Assembly (NCBI GenBank): GCA_016840085.1
Contig: JAEOTA010000014.1
Coordinates: 31,025-95,024 of the forward strand
Length of the DNA stretch: 64,000 bases
DNA from: Promethearchaeota archaeon
GTDB lineage: Archaea > Asgardarchaeota > Lokiarchaeia > Sigyniarchaeales > SOKP01
Reading direction: 5' to 3'
Positions 25,449-33,744 of this stretch are shown here, in pieces; the first letter of the stretch is position 1; the number at the start of each line of letters is the position of its first letter. The notes beneath the pieces were generated by a model, which saw only the letters and a list, made by a program, of their open reading frames with translations, made no database searches and had not been told where the DNA came from. The translations under genes were made by a program, and so were the position numbers.

Positions 25449-26279
25449 ATGGAATTGGATATCAACTTCTTAAAACAAATTGCTATTGATGTATTTAATA
25501 AAGTGAATCCTTTATTGGGTTCAAAAGAAGCAGCAGAGAAATCAATGAGAGGTGCTGGAGGTGATTTGTCTATGAATATTGACATTATTGCTGAGAATGT
25601 GATAATTGAATCGTTAGAAAAAGCTAATATTAATTTATTATTGATTAGTGAAGAGATTGGAGAGAAATTTATAGGAGATAAATACAAAGCATTAATAAAT
25701 CAAAATGTGCTAATAGTCGACCCTATAGATGGGTCTAATAATGCTGTAAGGGGGATACCATATTGTTCTACTTCTTTAGCATATGCAATCGGTACAAAAA
25801 TTAGTGACATCAAGAAAGCCGTTGTTATTAATCTAATCACTAAAGATATCTATTGGGCAGAAAAAGGAAAAGGGGCTTACTTGAATGATAAAAAAGTTAA
25901 AATATCTAATCTAGATATAACTCAAAATTGCTTTTTTGAACTTAACCTCCCTATGAAAAATTTAATGAAGAATTTGCAGAAGTTAGCTCCAATTATAAGG
26001 AGCCTTTTTCGAATTCGGATATTAGGTAGTAGTGCTTTATCTTTATGCCATGTGGCAAGCGGAAATATGGAAGCTTTTATTAACTTGCGAAATAGCAATA
26101 GATTAGTGGACGTAGCGGCAGGGATTTTAATCTTAAAAGAAGCAGAGGGACGAATATTTTCTTTAGAGGGAGCTGAAATTGAATATGAATTATCGATTAA
26201 TTCAAAATTTCCATTTATAGCATGCAATGCTGAGTTCGAATCATTCCTTAAAAAAAAATTGATCAAAAAAAAGAATTAA
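25449..26279 (+). CDS. Inositol monophosphatase / archaeal FBPase family
   Basis: A 276-residue Mg-dependent sugar phosphatase. Signatures are DPIDGSNNAVRGIPYC (residues about 95-110), the E-E-I-G-E segment of the first metal site (SEEIGEKF), WAEKGKGAYLN, and RLVDVAAGILILKEAEG, the usual WDxAAG end (Trp-Asp replaced by Val-Asp). It may hydrolyse inositol-1-phosphate or fructose-1,6-bisphosphate; archaeal members often do both. ATG 25449. It is in the same direction as the CDF gene and followed 40 bp later by a UroD-family gene. Confidence 0.9.
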   Translation: MELDINFLKQIAIDVFNKVNPLLGSKEAAEKSMRGAGGDLSMNIDIIAENVIIESLEKANINLLLISEEIGEKFIGDKYKALINQNVLIVDPIDGSNNAVRGIPYCSTSLAYAIGTKISDIKKAVVINLITKDIYWAEKGKGAYLNDKKVKISNLDITQNCFFELNLPMKNLMKNLQKLAPIIRSLFRIRILGSSALSLCHVASGNMEAFINLRNSNRLVDVAAGILILKEAEGRIFSLEGAEIEYELSINSKFPFIACNAEFESFLKKKLIKKKN

Positions 26280-26319
26280 TATCATTTATTAATCAGCATA
26301 TAAAGAGGGATAATAAGAT

Positions 26320-27480
26320 ATGAATTCAAGAGAAAGGGTAAATACTACTTTAAATCATGTAGAACCAGATAAGGTACCTTTAGATTTGGGAGGTAATCAA
26401 TCTAGTATACATATTAAAGTTTATAAGAAATTAATAGAATATCTCGAGATTGAGGATAAAGAGATTCAAATTTTAGATTTTATTCAGCAAATCGCCATTC
26501 CTTGCGAGGAATTATTGGAACGGTTTAATATAGATATTAGGTACATCCGACCGCTTGGAGGTATGGTAAAAATTGATGATTTCGAACTCCAATATGAGGG
26601 GCAGTATGTTGGTGTCTATGACCAATTCGGTTGCTTTTGGGGGAATGATGCGAATAAAGATATAGATGAAATATTATATTACGACCCTGTAATTCATCCG
26701 TTTGCAGATCTTAAAACAGTTCAAGAAATTAAAGATTTTGACTGGCCTAATGGAAAAGATAAATCTCCATTTGAAGGTTTAAAGGATTATACTAAGAGAA
26801 TTCATGAAACTACTGATTATGCATTAGTAACACATCCTTCTGGTTGTATATATGAATATACTACGTTTCTTTTTGGATTTATAAAGGCTTTAATATATCT
26901 TAAAAAAAAGCCAGAATTGATTAAAGCTGCTATGGAAGGGCTATTAGAATATTGGATAGATTATAATATTACATTTTTAAATGAGGTTGGTGAATTTATT
27001 GATGTTATTTGTATCAATGGAGACTTAGCAGAACAAGCAGGACCAATAATGAGTTTAAAAATCTATGAGGAACTTATAAAGCCTGTTGAGAGAAAATTAT
27101 CAGAAAAAATCCACGAATTAGCTGAAATTAAAATTAATTATCATTCCTGCGGGTCGATTCCTTTATTTATTCCCCACTTTGCAGACATTAAATATGATGC
27201 TGTTAATCCTGTCCAGATATCTGCTTATGATATGGAACCCTGTAGCCTAAAGAAACGCTATGGAAATATGATAACGTTTTGGGGTGGATTATGCAACACT
27301 CAGCAGACACTTCCTTTTGGAACACCTAAACAGATTCGAGAAGAAGTTAAAAGAAATTTTGAATGTTTCAAACCAGGAGGGGGATTTATTGCAGCGAATA
27401 TTCATAATATTACTGCAGAAGTCCCACCTCAAAATATTGTAGCTATGTTCGATGCCGCTAATGAATTTAGGGAATATTAA
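26320..27480 (+). CDS. UroD-family (MtaA-type) methyltransferase-like protein
   Basis: A 386-residue protein of the uroporphyrinogen decarboxylase superfamily, which in archaea is mostly corrinoid-dependent methyltransferases. It starts with the family's SRERVNTTLNHVEPDKVPLD and has HSCGSIPLFIPHFADI, where His-x-Cys provides zinc ligands in MtaA-type enzymes, followed by YDAVNPVQ. That zinc site argues for methyl transfer to coenzyme M or a thiol rather than porphyrin decarboxylation. It is convergent with the second family member, only 6 bp away. Methyl donor unknown. Confidence 0.82.
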   Translation: MNSRERVNTTLNHVEPDKVPLDLGGNQSSIHIKVYKKLIEYLEIEDKEIQILDFIQQIAIPCEELLERFNIDIRYIRPLGGMVKIDDFELQYEGQYVGVYDQFGCFWGNDANKDIDEILYYDPVIHPFADLKTVQEIKDFDWPNGKDKSPFEGLKDYTKRIHETTDYALVTHPSGCIYEYTTFLFGFIKALIYLKKKPELIKAAMEGLLEYWIDYNITFLNEVGEFIDVICINGDLAEQAGPIMSLKIYEELIKPVERKLSEKIHELAEIKINYHSCGSIPLFIPHFADIKYDAVNPVQISAYDMEPCSLKKRYGNMITFWGGLCNTQQTLPFGTPKQIREEVKRNFECFKPGGGFIAANIHNITAEVPPQNIVAMFDAANEFREY

Positions 27481-27486
27481 AACAAA

Positions 27487-28572
27487 TTAATCGGGCACAT
27501 CAATCGGATAATTTCCATATTTCCTTCTTATATTTTGCATAGCTTCAAATCGATCTATAGTAACAGCAGGATTTATACTGTGGCCAGAACTAAAAATATA
27601 TCCTCCTCCTGGTGCTAATTCTCTAATTAATTTTTTTGCATAAGATTCAATTTCAGAAATTTCGCCCATTGCTAACATTACTGGACTTAAATTACCTGAA
27701 AATGTTATTTTATCTCCATATCTTTGATTTAATTTGAAAATATTATATTCTGGATTTGCTGTTGTTGACTCTAGTGGATTTATAGCATCAACTCCACATT
27801 TTACAATATCTTCGAAAATTTCCAAAAGATCACCATCAGAATGTAAAAAAATTATACAATCACGTTTATGGGCTGCATCACATATTCTTCTTAGCCAAGG
27901 GAACACATACTTCCTATATTTATTAGGAGACATAAATAGACCATTTTTAAAACCATAATCATCCCACAACAATACGATTTTAGCATCTTTTTCAGCTAAA
28001 ATTTTTACAATTTCTAGCGTAAAACTGCCTCTGTCGTCAAAAACCTTTTTTATTTTTTTATGGTTTGCTAAAATTCTTGAAAATGTCTCTATACCAAAAC
28101 CTTCCCATGTACACTCCATTAAAGAACCAGTTGCTGGAATGGAAAAAACTTCATTGTTTATATCTTTTTGAACTTTTCTTCCATTTAGAAATTGATCTAA
28201 ACGTCCTTTTAAGTTCGGATCTGGCTGTTCCCAACTCTCATAATCTTCAAAACTTTTAAAATGTCCTCCATGGTAAGCTAGTATTTGAGTACCATCTTTA
28301 TATGGTTCAAATTTCATATGTCTTCCATATTCATCAATGAATCCCTCATTTTTTTTAAGAAATTTTCGAGGAAATAAACTTACAAAGCTTAAAACTAAAT
28401 CAATCCCTACTTTTCGTAAAAATTCATAAGATAATTTGTAACCTCCTGCTCCTTTTGGATCGATTCCATAATGTCTCATAATTGTATTATTTGTAAAGGC
28501 ACTTTCAAATGCAGGAACACGATCAGGTTCTTCATGATTAATTGCTTTTAAAACTCTTTCTGGTGCTTTCAT
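27487..28572 (-). CDS. UroD-family protein lacking the zinc cysteine
   Basis: A 361-residue relative of the previous gene on the other strand. It opens with KAPERVLKAINHEEPDRVPAFE, the family N terminus. At the zinc position it has FLHSDGDLLEIFEDIV, so Asp replaces the Cys of the His-x-Cys motif seen in the neighbour. It may use other ligands or have a different reaction. It contains GVDAINPLE and the barrel-closing GGGYIFSSGHSINP. ATG at 28572. A sole gene, divergent from the DNA glycosylase. Confidence 0.8.
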   Translation of the reverse strand: MKAPERVLKAINHEEPDRVPAFESAFTNNTIMRHYGIDPKGAGGYKLSYEFLRKVGIDLVLSFVSLFPRKFLKKNEGFIDEYGRHMKFEPYKDGTQILAYHGGHFKSFEDYESWEQPDPNLKGRLDQFLNGRKVQKDINNEVFSIPATGSLMECTWEGFGIETFSRILANHKKIKKVFDDRGSFTLEIVKILAEKDAKIVLLWDDYGFKNGLFMSPNKYRKYVFPWLRRICDAAHKRDCIIFLHSDGDLLEIFEDIVKCGVDAINPLESTTANPEYNIFKLNQRYGDKITFSGNLSPVMLAMGEISEIESYAKKLIRELAPGGGYIFSSGHSINPAVTIDRFEAMQNIRRKYGNYPIDVPD

Positions 28573-28666
28573 TATCCCCTAGTTTTTAAGAAGTAATTTG
28601 AATTTATATAAGTAATAACATTATTCTTGATAAATAAATAATTCTTTCGATAATTTAAATAAGTCG

Positions 28667-29269
28667 TTGATTAATCTTAAAAAACTGAATAGAGAGTTCT
28701 TCAATAGAAAAACTAAAATAGTAGCAGAGGACTTATTAGGGAAATATTTAGTAAGAGAAACTGTAAATGGTAAAATGGTTGGGAAAATTATTGAAGTTGA
28801 AGCTTACCTCGGTCCTAACGATAAGGCCAGTCATTCATATAATTTCAAAAAAACTGAAAGAACAAGGGTCATGTATGAAGAACCTGGAACTCTATATGTT
28901 TATCTTATTTATGGAATGTATTATTGCTTAAATGTTATAACTGAGCCAAAAAATATGCCTTGTGCTGTTTTAATTAGACAATTGTATCCAATTGAAGGAA
29001 TTGAGCAGATGAATGAATATAGAACTGTAAAAATCGGAAAAGATTTTAAAAATCTGACTGATGGACCAGGGAAGCTGTGCATGGCTCTAAATATAACAAA
29101 ATCGAAATTTAATGGTAAAGATTCTTGTTCTATAGATTCGAAATTATTCTTTACTCAAGGTGAAAAAATAAATAAAAAGGATATTATTACACACAAAAGA
29201 ATTGGCATTAATTATGCAGAAGAAGATAAAGACCAACTTCTAAGATTCTCTCTAGTGAAAGATAATTAG
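28667..29269 (+). CDS. mpg: AAG-type 3-methyladenine DNA glycosylase
   Basis: A 200-residue DNA-repair glycosylase of the AAG/MPG family that removes alkylated purines. It has LAEDLLGKYLV-like opening (AEDLLGKYLV), IIEVEAYLGPNDKASHSYN with the catalytic Glu, the Tyr-rich GTLYVYLIYGMYYCLNV, and the LTDGPGKLCMAL segment of the damage-binding site. The length is normal. The start is TTG 28667 because no ATG or GTG is in frame upstream. This family is common in bacteria and eukaryotes and patchy in archaea. It is a single gene, divergent from the UroD-family gene. Confidence 0.9.
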   Translation: MINLKKLNREFFNRKTKIVAEDLLGKYLVRETVNGKMVGKIIEVEAYLGPNDKASHSYNFKKTERTRVMYEEPGTLYVYLIYGMYYCLNVITEPKNMPCAVLIRQLYPIEGIEQMNEYRTVKIGKDFKNLTDGPGKLCMALNITKSKFNGKDSCSIDSKLFFTQGEKINKKDIITHKRIGINYAEEDKDQLLRFSLVKDN

Positions 29270-29317
29270 AATTTTACTTAAAATGTAATCGATAAGTAAT
29301 ATTATGCTGACCCTTCT

Positions 29318-29449
29318 ATGCTTGTTTTTAGAAATTCTAAATTTTCACATGAAAAATTTGACAATAATGGAAAAAGTTTAAATATTCGTGTTTTCAATGA
29401 TTATTTGGAACTTAGGATTAATGGGTTAAGGTTTTTAACAAGGACTTAA
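29318..29449 (+). CDS. Small ORF, 43 codons, hypothetical
   Basis: ATG 29318 opens 43 residues ending TAA at 29449: a positively charged peptide (MLVFRNSKFSHEKF start) with a beta-like SLNIRVFNDYLELRINGLRF segment. It lies in the gap between the glycosylase and the first Cys protein on the same strand. It may be real, since the frame is open in AT-rich DNA, but there is no ribosome-binding site and no family. Low confidence. Confidence 0.3.
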   Translation: MLVFRNSKFSHEKFDNNGKSLNIRVFNDYLELRINGLRFLTRT

Positions 29450-29473
29450 AATTAAGATTTTAAAGGTGATTAT

Positions 29474-29938
29474 GTGGTAAAGGATGCTCTTAAGTTTTTC
29501 CAGGCCTATGTCCATGAGATGATAGATGTGGGCGGAAATAATTTACCCAAAGCTATTTCAGTAAAATCTGGTTCAAAGTTAGGAAAATTTTATAAAGAAA
29601 GAGGGTCGTCATTAGATATGGAAATCGTCTTAAAGCAGTTCTATACTGGCTTGAATGGAAAACCAACTATCACAAAATTAAATGAAAATACTTATGAAGT
29701 TGTAATAAAATATCCAAAAAAGTTTTGTCCAATCGGAGGAAGTTATAATCCTTCCCGAGCTTCTATATTTCAAGATAATATTTGTATTCCCTACATGAGA
29801 GGATTTTTTAATGAATTATTTCCTCAATTTACAACTGAAGCTGATTTTTTAAATTGTATTCCTTTAACAAATCAGCGAACTTGTCATTACATTTTAAAAT
29901 TGCAGAATAAAAAACATACAGGTAATTCACCTAATTAA
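29474..29938 (+). CDS. Cys-containing protein, paralog 1 (V4R-like?)
   Basis: A 154-residue soluble protein, homologous to the next one. Residues 1-60 are helical (ALKFFQAYVHEMIDVGGNNLPKAIS), then KKFCPIGGSYNPSR, CIPYMRGFF, NCIPLTNQRTC-type cysteines. The four cysteines in this order (CPIGG, CIPY, NC, C-H-Y) suggest a metal site, perhaps zinc or iron, as in V4R/hydrocarbon-binding-like proteins. Start is GTG 29474 preceded by AAAGGTGAT, a good ribosome-binding site. I name no function. Confidence 0.55.
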   Translation: MVKDALKFFQAYVHEMIDVGGNNLPKAISVKSGSKLGKFYKERGSSLDMEIVLKQFYTGLNGKPTITKLNENTYEVVIKYPKKFCPIGGSYNPSRASIFQDNICIPYMRGFFNELFPQFTTEADFLNCIPLTNQRTCHYILKLQNKKHTGNSPN

Positions 29939-30166
29939 AAAGTAATTCCAAAAGTGTAATCCGTCAATCGCGGGGTTTTTTTCCAGTCTCTTTTAGAAAT
30001 ATTTGATCTTAAATATTCAAACCTTTTAAAAATCTAGTCTAAATTTTAAGATATTCGTCATTATCTATTATCAAATAAATAATTTTAATAAAAACTATTA
30101 AATACTTTTGAATTGAGATTTAAGTAAGTTTTCTTCAATAATTTTAAATAAGGATTTTGGGGATAA

Positions 30167-30616
30167 ATGTCAAAAAATAGAGATGCTTTAAAGTTTTTCC
30201 AGAATTTTATTCGCGAAATGATTGATATCGGAGGTCCCAATCTCCCAAAATCTATTTCAGCAAGCTTAGGAGCGAAATTAGGCAAATTATTAAAGGAACG
30301 CGGAGTATCTGGGATAGAAAATAGTTTAAAGAAAATTTATAATGCAGTAAATGCTAAGACTAAAATAAAATCAATTGGGGATAATATCCTCGAGATAACA
30401 CTTAAACATTCAAAGAAATTTTGTCCTATAGGTGGCAAAGTTAATCCAGAAAGGGCTGAAGTTATTCAAAGTACAATATGTATTCCTTACACTTTAGCCA
30501 TTTTAAACAGTTTGGATTCTGATTTAAAATATAATGTTGAATTTCAAAACTGTATTCTTAAGTCTAACAATAAAATTTGCCAGTATAGATTAACCATAGA
30601 AGAGAAAAAAAAGTAG
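30167..30616 (+). CDS. Cys-containing protein, paralog 2 (V4R-like?)
   Basis: A 149-residue tandem paralog of the protein at 29474. The same order is kept: ALKFFQNFIREMIDIGGPNLPKSIS, then KKFCPIGGKVNPER, CIPYTLAI, NCILKSNNKICQY. All four cysteines are conserved. ATG 30167. The copies are 229 bp apart with no gene between, so each probably has its own promoter. Duplication followed by moderate divergence suggests different ligands or partners; not demonstrated. Confidence 0.6.
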   Translation: MSKNRDALKFFQNFIREMIDIGGPNLPKSISASLGAKLGKLLKERGVSGIENSLKKIYNAVNAKTKIKSIGDNILEITLKHSKKFCPIGGKVNPERAEVIQSTICIPYTLAILNSLDSDLKYNVEFQNCILKSNNKICQYRLTIEEKKK

Positions 30617-30654
30617 TAGCAGTCAATTATAATTTTATATTAAAACCCGAATCT

Positions 30655-30990
30655 AAACCTCAATTATATTGCTAAACCAGAGGTCATGCCTCTCCACACC
30701 CTTACTTTCTTCATATACCGTATAAATACGGTGCTATTATAAAGCGTAAATACCTATAGTTATGGTTGCTCCATCCCTGGCCTAACCAGTTTTCTAATTA
30801 TGAGCTTATATCTTTCCTACAAAAGGTACCGCTCTGATACCTACCATTATAGGGAATGCTTCGACGAGGACATAACGGTGGATAACAATATTCATGAAAT
30901 CTTAACTCGGGCAATTTCCGCTAATGTGCATTTCACGGTCCATTCAGCATGGAATATCAGCCATTGCACAACTTGGCCAAGTTACGATAA
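30655..30990 (-). ncRNA. Signal recognition particle RNA (SRP / 7S RNA)
   Basis: The minus-strand RNA has helix 8 at 30787-30764: GGTT-AGG-CCA-GGGA-TGG-AGC-AACC, a GNRA tetraloop on a 3-bp stem with the AGG/AGC symmetric loop that binds SRP54. Just 5' of it is helix 6 (30856-30814), a long hairpin whose top pairs AGGTATC with GGTACCT round AGAGC, the SRP19-binding tip. Next out, GTTATG (30876-30871) pairs with CATAAC (30764-30759), the top of helix 5. A TATA box TTATAAAT lies at 31016-31009, giving a start near 30985. Local GC is higher than around it. Ends are approximate; the Alu-type 5' domain is not resolved. It forms the SRP with SRP54 and SRP19 for protein targeting. Confidence 0.85.
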
Positions 30991-31073
30991 TTCATACTAT
31001 AATTTAAAATTTATAATATTAGGAATGGGACAGGATATCTTAAGTTGTATAAAAATTAAGAGATTATAAAATG

Positions 31074-31241
31074 TTACAAATGTTCCGAAATTATTTTTTC
31101 TTTTACCAGTTTTCTTCTAATTATTGATAAGAACTCTTTTGTATCAGGAAATACATATACAATATCTTCTCCATCATCTTCAATTGTAACTTCTCTGTAA
31201 AATTTTCCCTCTACTTTAGTTTTTAAATCATTTACAATCAT
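31074..31241 (-). CDS. Small ORF, 55 residues, hypothetical
   Basis: ATG 31241 opens a 55-residue frame ending TAA at 31074. The peptide is charged with a plausible strand-strand-helix layout (MIVNDLKTKVEGKFYRE, then TIEDDGEDIVYVFPD, then a basic helix IIRRKLVKEK). It lies between the HEPN-like gene and the SRP RNA, on the same strand. The codon use looks like the genes around it, so I think it is real. No family is recognised. Confidence 0.5.
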   Translation of the reverse strand: MIVNDLKTKVEGKFYREVTIEDDGEDIVYVFPDTKEFLSIIRRKLVKEKIISEHL

Positions 31242-31356
31242 AAATAGAAGATGTAAAAAAATAATTCAAAAAAACATATAGCATGGTGATAACACTCAAG
31301 AAAATTCAAAATCTGAATAGTAAATCAATTCAGAAACTAATGGAATTTATAATATT

Positions 31357-32214
31357 CTAATTTACGATAAGCTTCTCTAAGAATACCTTAATTTGATTAT
31401 TAACAACTTTACCATCATTAAAAATATTATTTAGATACCCATTAAGAAAGACTTTGATTTCAGAATTAAGATCTTTCAAATCAATATAGTTATATTTAGA
31501 TTTCAATTTCTTACTATTAATCAACGGTTTTATGTGTGTATCGACTAGATTTAATATGAAATCAATTACCACATGATTAATTCTATTTTTATCAAGTGGA
31601 GTCAATTCATATTCACCATGAATCGTCTTATTTCTAATTTCATTTAATTCAAGTAAAGTTGCTTCCAATTCCGGTGATAAACTTAATAATTTTATTTTTA
31701 TTGGTAAATCCTTCTCTTTTTCTGAGGTAAGTTGAGAATTGCAATAATTTTCTAAATTGGCATAAAATCGAACTAATAATTTAAATGTATCTCCAAAATC
31801 ATACATATTTTCCCATGCTGTTAGATTTAAATACTTGAGAGATGTTTTTATAGAATCTGTGACTTTATTTGCTGCATTTGTTAGATATTGTGTATAATCT
31901 TCAAATGGAAATCCAAAATAATAGTTATTATATTTTTGCTTTATATCTTTCGCTATTATACTCTGATTTTGAATTTTTTCTTTTTTAACTATTTCTTTTA
32001 CAAATTTCATTACGTAGTTACAATTTGGGCAATAAGTAATCCAAGAGCTTAGAATTACTTCTGCTGGTTTAACTCCGCTCGATTCAATATACCCATTAAA
32101 TCCTGACAATTTTTTTCCATCAGAAGTTGAAAAAATCGCTTCTTCAGGGTAAAAAGTTCTTGGAATGAATTTAACACTACATACAGGACATTTTAATTTT
32201 TCTTTTTGCCTCAT
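31357..32214 (-). CDS. Zinc-ribbon protein with HEPN-like RxxxxH motif
   Basis: A 285-residue protein. The N terminus has LKCPVCSVKF and, after residue 60, ITYCPNCNYVMKFV: two CxxC knuckles of a zinc ribbon in the arrangement of DUF2225-type proteins. The C-terminal 170 residues are helical, with LNEIRNKTIHGEYEL. The R-N-K-T-I-H spacing (Rx4H) is the RNase motif of HEPN domains. So a HEPN-type RNase or RNA-binding protein is possible, but HEPN-like helical bundles without activity also occur. ATG 32214; the spacer upstream holds the repeated motif at 32248. No antitoxin (MNT or similar) lies next to it. Confidence 0.5.
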   Translation of the reverse strand: MRQKEKLKCPVCSVKFIPRTFYPEEAIFSTSDGKKLSGFNGYIESSGVKPAEVILSSWITYCPNCNYVMKFVKEIVKKEKIQNQSIIAKDIKQKYNNYYFGFPFEDYTQYLTNAANKVTDSIKTSLKYLNLTAWENMYDFGDTFKLLVRFYANLENYCNSQLTSEKEKDLPIKIKLLSLSPELEATLLELNEIRNKTIHGEYELTPLDKNRINHVVIDFILNLVDTHIKPLINSKKLKSKYNYIDLKDLNSEIKVFLNGYLNNIFNDGKVVNNQIKVFLEKLIVN

Positions 32215-32247
32215 ACGTTTATTTTCTTCGAATATTAATTATTATTA

Positions 32248-32272
32248 ATTTTAGTTGTAACGACTTAATACC
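32248..32272 (+). promoter_or_regulatory. Second copy of the 15980-type motif
   Basis: ATTTTAGTTGTAA followed by CGACTTAA here matches the sequence at 15980-16000 at 18 of 20 positions. Both copies lie in divergent spacers, here between the HEPN-like gene (start 32214) and the first Ldh2 gene (32468). This copy lacks the perfect inverted repeat. Function unknown; a shared regulator is one possibility. Confidence 0.3.
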
Positions 32273-32467
32273 TTCATTATTCTTTAAAATATTAGTAATA
32301 TAAATACGTAAATAATATGTAGACCATATTGCTATAAAAACTAGGTTTTACAAGTATATTCATCTTATAATAAGAAATATATTAAAATTGGAGATGTTAA
32401 TTATATTATTACGGTGTTTTAAGTATCCCCCAAACTAGTTTATAATTAAAAAGGAGAAAATTATAAG

Positions 32468-33571
32468 ATGTCAGAGGAAATATCTTATCTTGATGCTAAA
32501 ACTCTTGAGAATTTTATGAGAGATGTTTTTATCGGTCTTGGTGTGCCACAAGATGATGCTAAAATCATTGCTGATGTGCTTATTACTTCAGATATAAGAG
32601 GTATTGATTCACATGGCATCCAGAGATGCAAAATGTATTATGATAGAATTAAGGAAGGAATCTATGAAGTTAAAACTAAGATCGATATCATTAAAGATGG
32701 TCCTACAACGGCTCTTTGGGATGGAAATTGCGGGATGGGGCATGTAATTGCTTATAAAGCTATGCGGGAAGCAATTAAAAAAGCTAAAAAATATGGGTTA
32801 GGCGCGGTTGCTGTCCGAAATAGTACACACTTTGGTATTGCAGGTTATTATTCTCTAATGGCAATTAAAGAGGGCATGATAGGATTAACAGTAACAAATG
32901 CCAGACCTTCAATCCCACCTACTTTTGGAGTAGAACCAATGTTAGGCACTAATCCGTTATGTGTAGGAGCACCTACAGATGAGGAGTTTCCATTTTTAAT
33001 CGATTGTGCAACTTCAATTATTCAGAGAGGAAAAGTCGAAACCTATGCTAGGATTAATAAACAACTCCCAAAAAATACTGTTATTAATGATAAAGGGGAG
33101 TTTATAACTGATCCAAATAAAGTATTGGCAAAGATGCTTGAAAGAAAAGCAGCATTGTTGCCTTTAGGTGGTAAGGGAGAAGATACCGCAGGATACAAGG
33201 GATATGGGTATTCAACATTAGTAGAACTTCTATCTGCTGGCTTACAAGAAGGTATTTATTTGCGAGATACCTTAGGAATTGTTGAAGATGGTCAAAAAAG
33301 ATTAAAAGTGGGGCATTTCTTTTTAGCAATTAATATTGAAAGTTTCATTGGATTAGATTCATTTAAAGGAACTGCAGGTAGCATTATGAAAGATCTCAGA
33401 AACTCTCCTAAAGAACCAAGAAGGAATCGTATTTTCACTGCTGGAGAGAAGGAGTTCTATGTCGAAATTGAAAGAAAAAAAACAGGGATTCCCCTTAATA
33501 AAAGCTTACAAAAAGATATTAAAACTATAGCAAAAGAATTGGGATTAGATAAATACAATTTTCCTTTCTAA
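32468..33571 (+). CDS. Malate/L-lactate dehydrogenase family (Ldh2-type), paralog 1
   Basis: A 367-residue NAD(P)-dependent 2-hydroxyacid dehydrogenase of the Ldh_2/MdhC/YlbC superfamily, unrelated to Rossmann LDHs. Motifs: SHGIQRCKMYYDRI, the GLGAVAVRNSTHFGIAGYYSLMA block with the catalytic His, and GTNPLCVGAP. A strong ribosome-binding site AAGGAG precedes ATG 32468. Family members oxidise malate, sulfolactate, ureidoglycolate or similar; the sequence does not choose. It has a tandem paralog 174 bp downstream. Confidence 0.88.
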   Translation: MSEEISYLDAKTLENFMRDVFIGLGVPQDDAKIIADVLITSDIRGIDSHGIQRCKMYYDRIKEGIYEVKTKIDIIKDGPTTALWDGNCGMGHVIAYKAMREAIKKAKKYGLGAVAVRNSTHFGIAGYYSLMAIKEGMIGLTVTNARPSIPPTFGVEPMLGTNPLCVGAPTDEEFPFLIDCATSIIQRGKVETYARINKQLPKNTVINDKGEFITDPNKVLAKMLERKAALLPLGGKGEDTAGYKGYGYSTLVELLSAGLQEGIYLRDTLGIVEDGQKRLKVGHFFLAINIESFIGLDSFKGTAGSIMKDLRNSPKEPRRNRIFTAGEKEFYVEIERKKTGIPLNKSLQKDIKTIAKELGLDKYNFPF

Positions 33572-33744
33572 ATTCTAAATTTAATTATTCAATAAAACTC
33601 GCGTATTTATATTAAGATAATTAAGAAAATTTATTAAAATCAGTCATTTTATCACTAATTTTCAACCTATATTTGATATGATTTTACTTAAATATTCATT
33701 TGAATAAATAAAAACTATCACAACTTTTATTTATTCTTTGATAA

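Noticed and set aside
26225..26240. tRNA-like T-loop sequence GTTCGAATC
   Set aside because: It lies inside the inositol-phosphatase gene and no cloverleaf arms surround it. The similar sequence near 17622 is inside the wecC-like gene.
30800..31069. An 89-codon plus-strand frame (MSLYLSYKRYRSD)
   Set aside because: It crosses the minus-strand SRP RNA; its composition is odd (many Tyr, His, Trp), and the helix 8 and helix 6 structures explain the sequence better.
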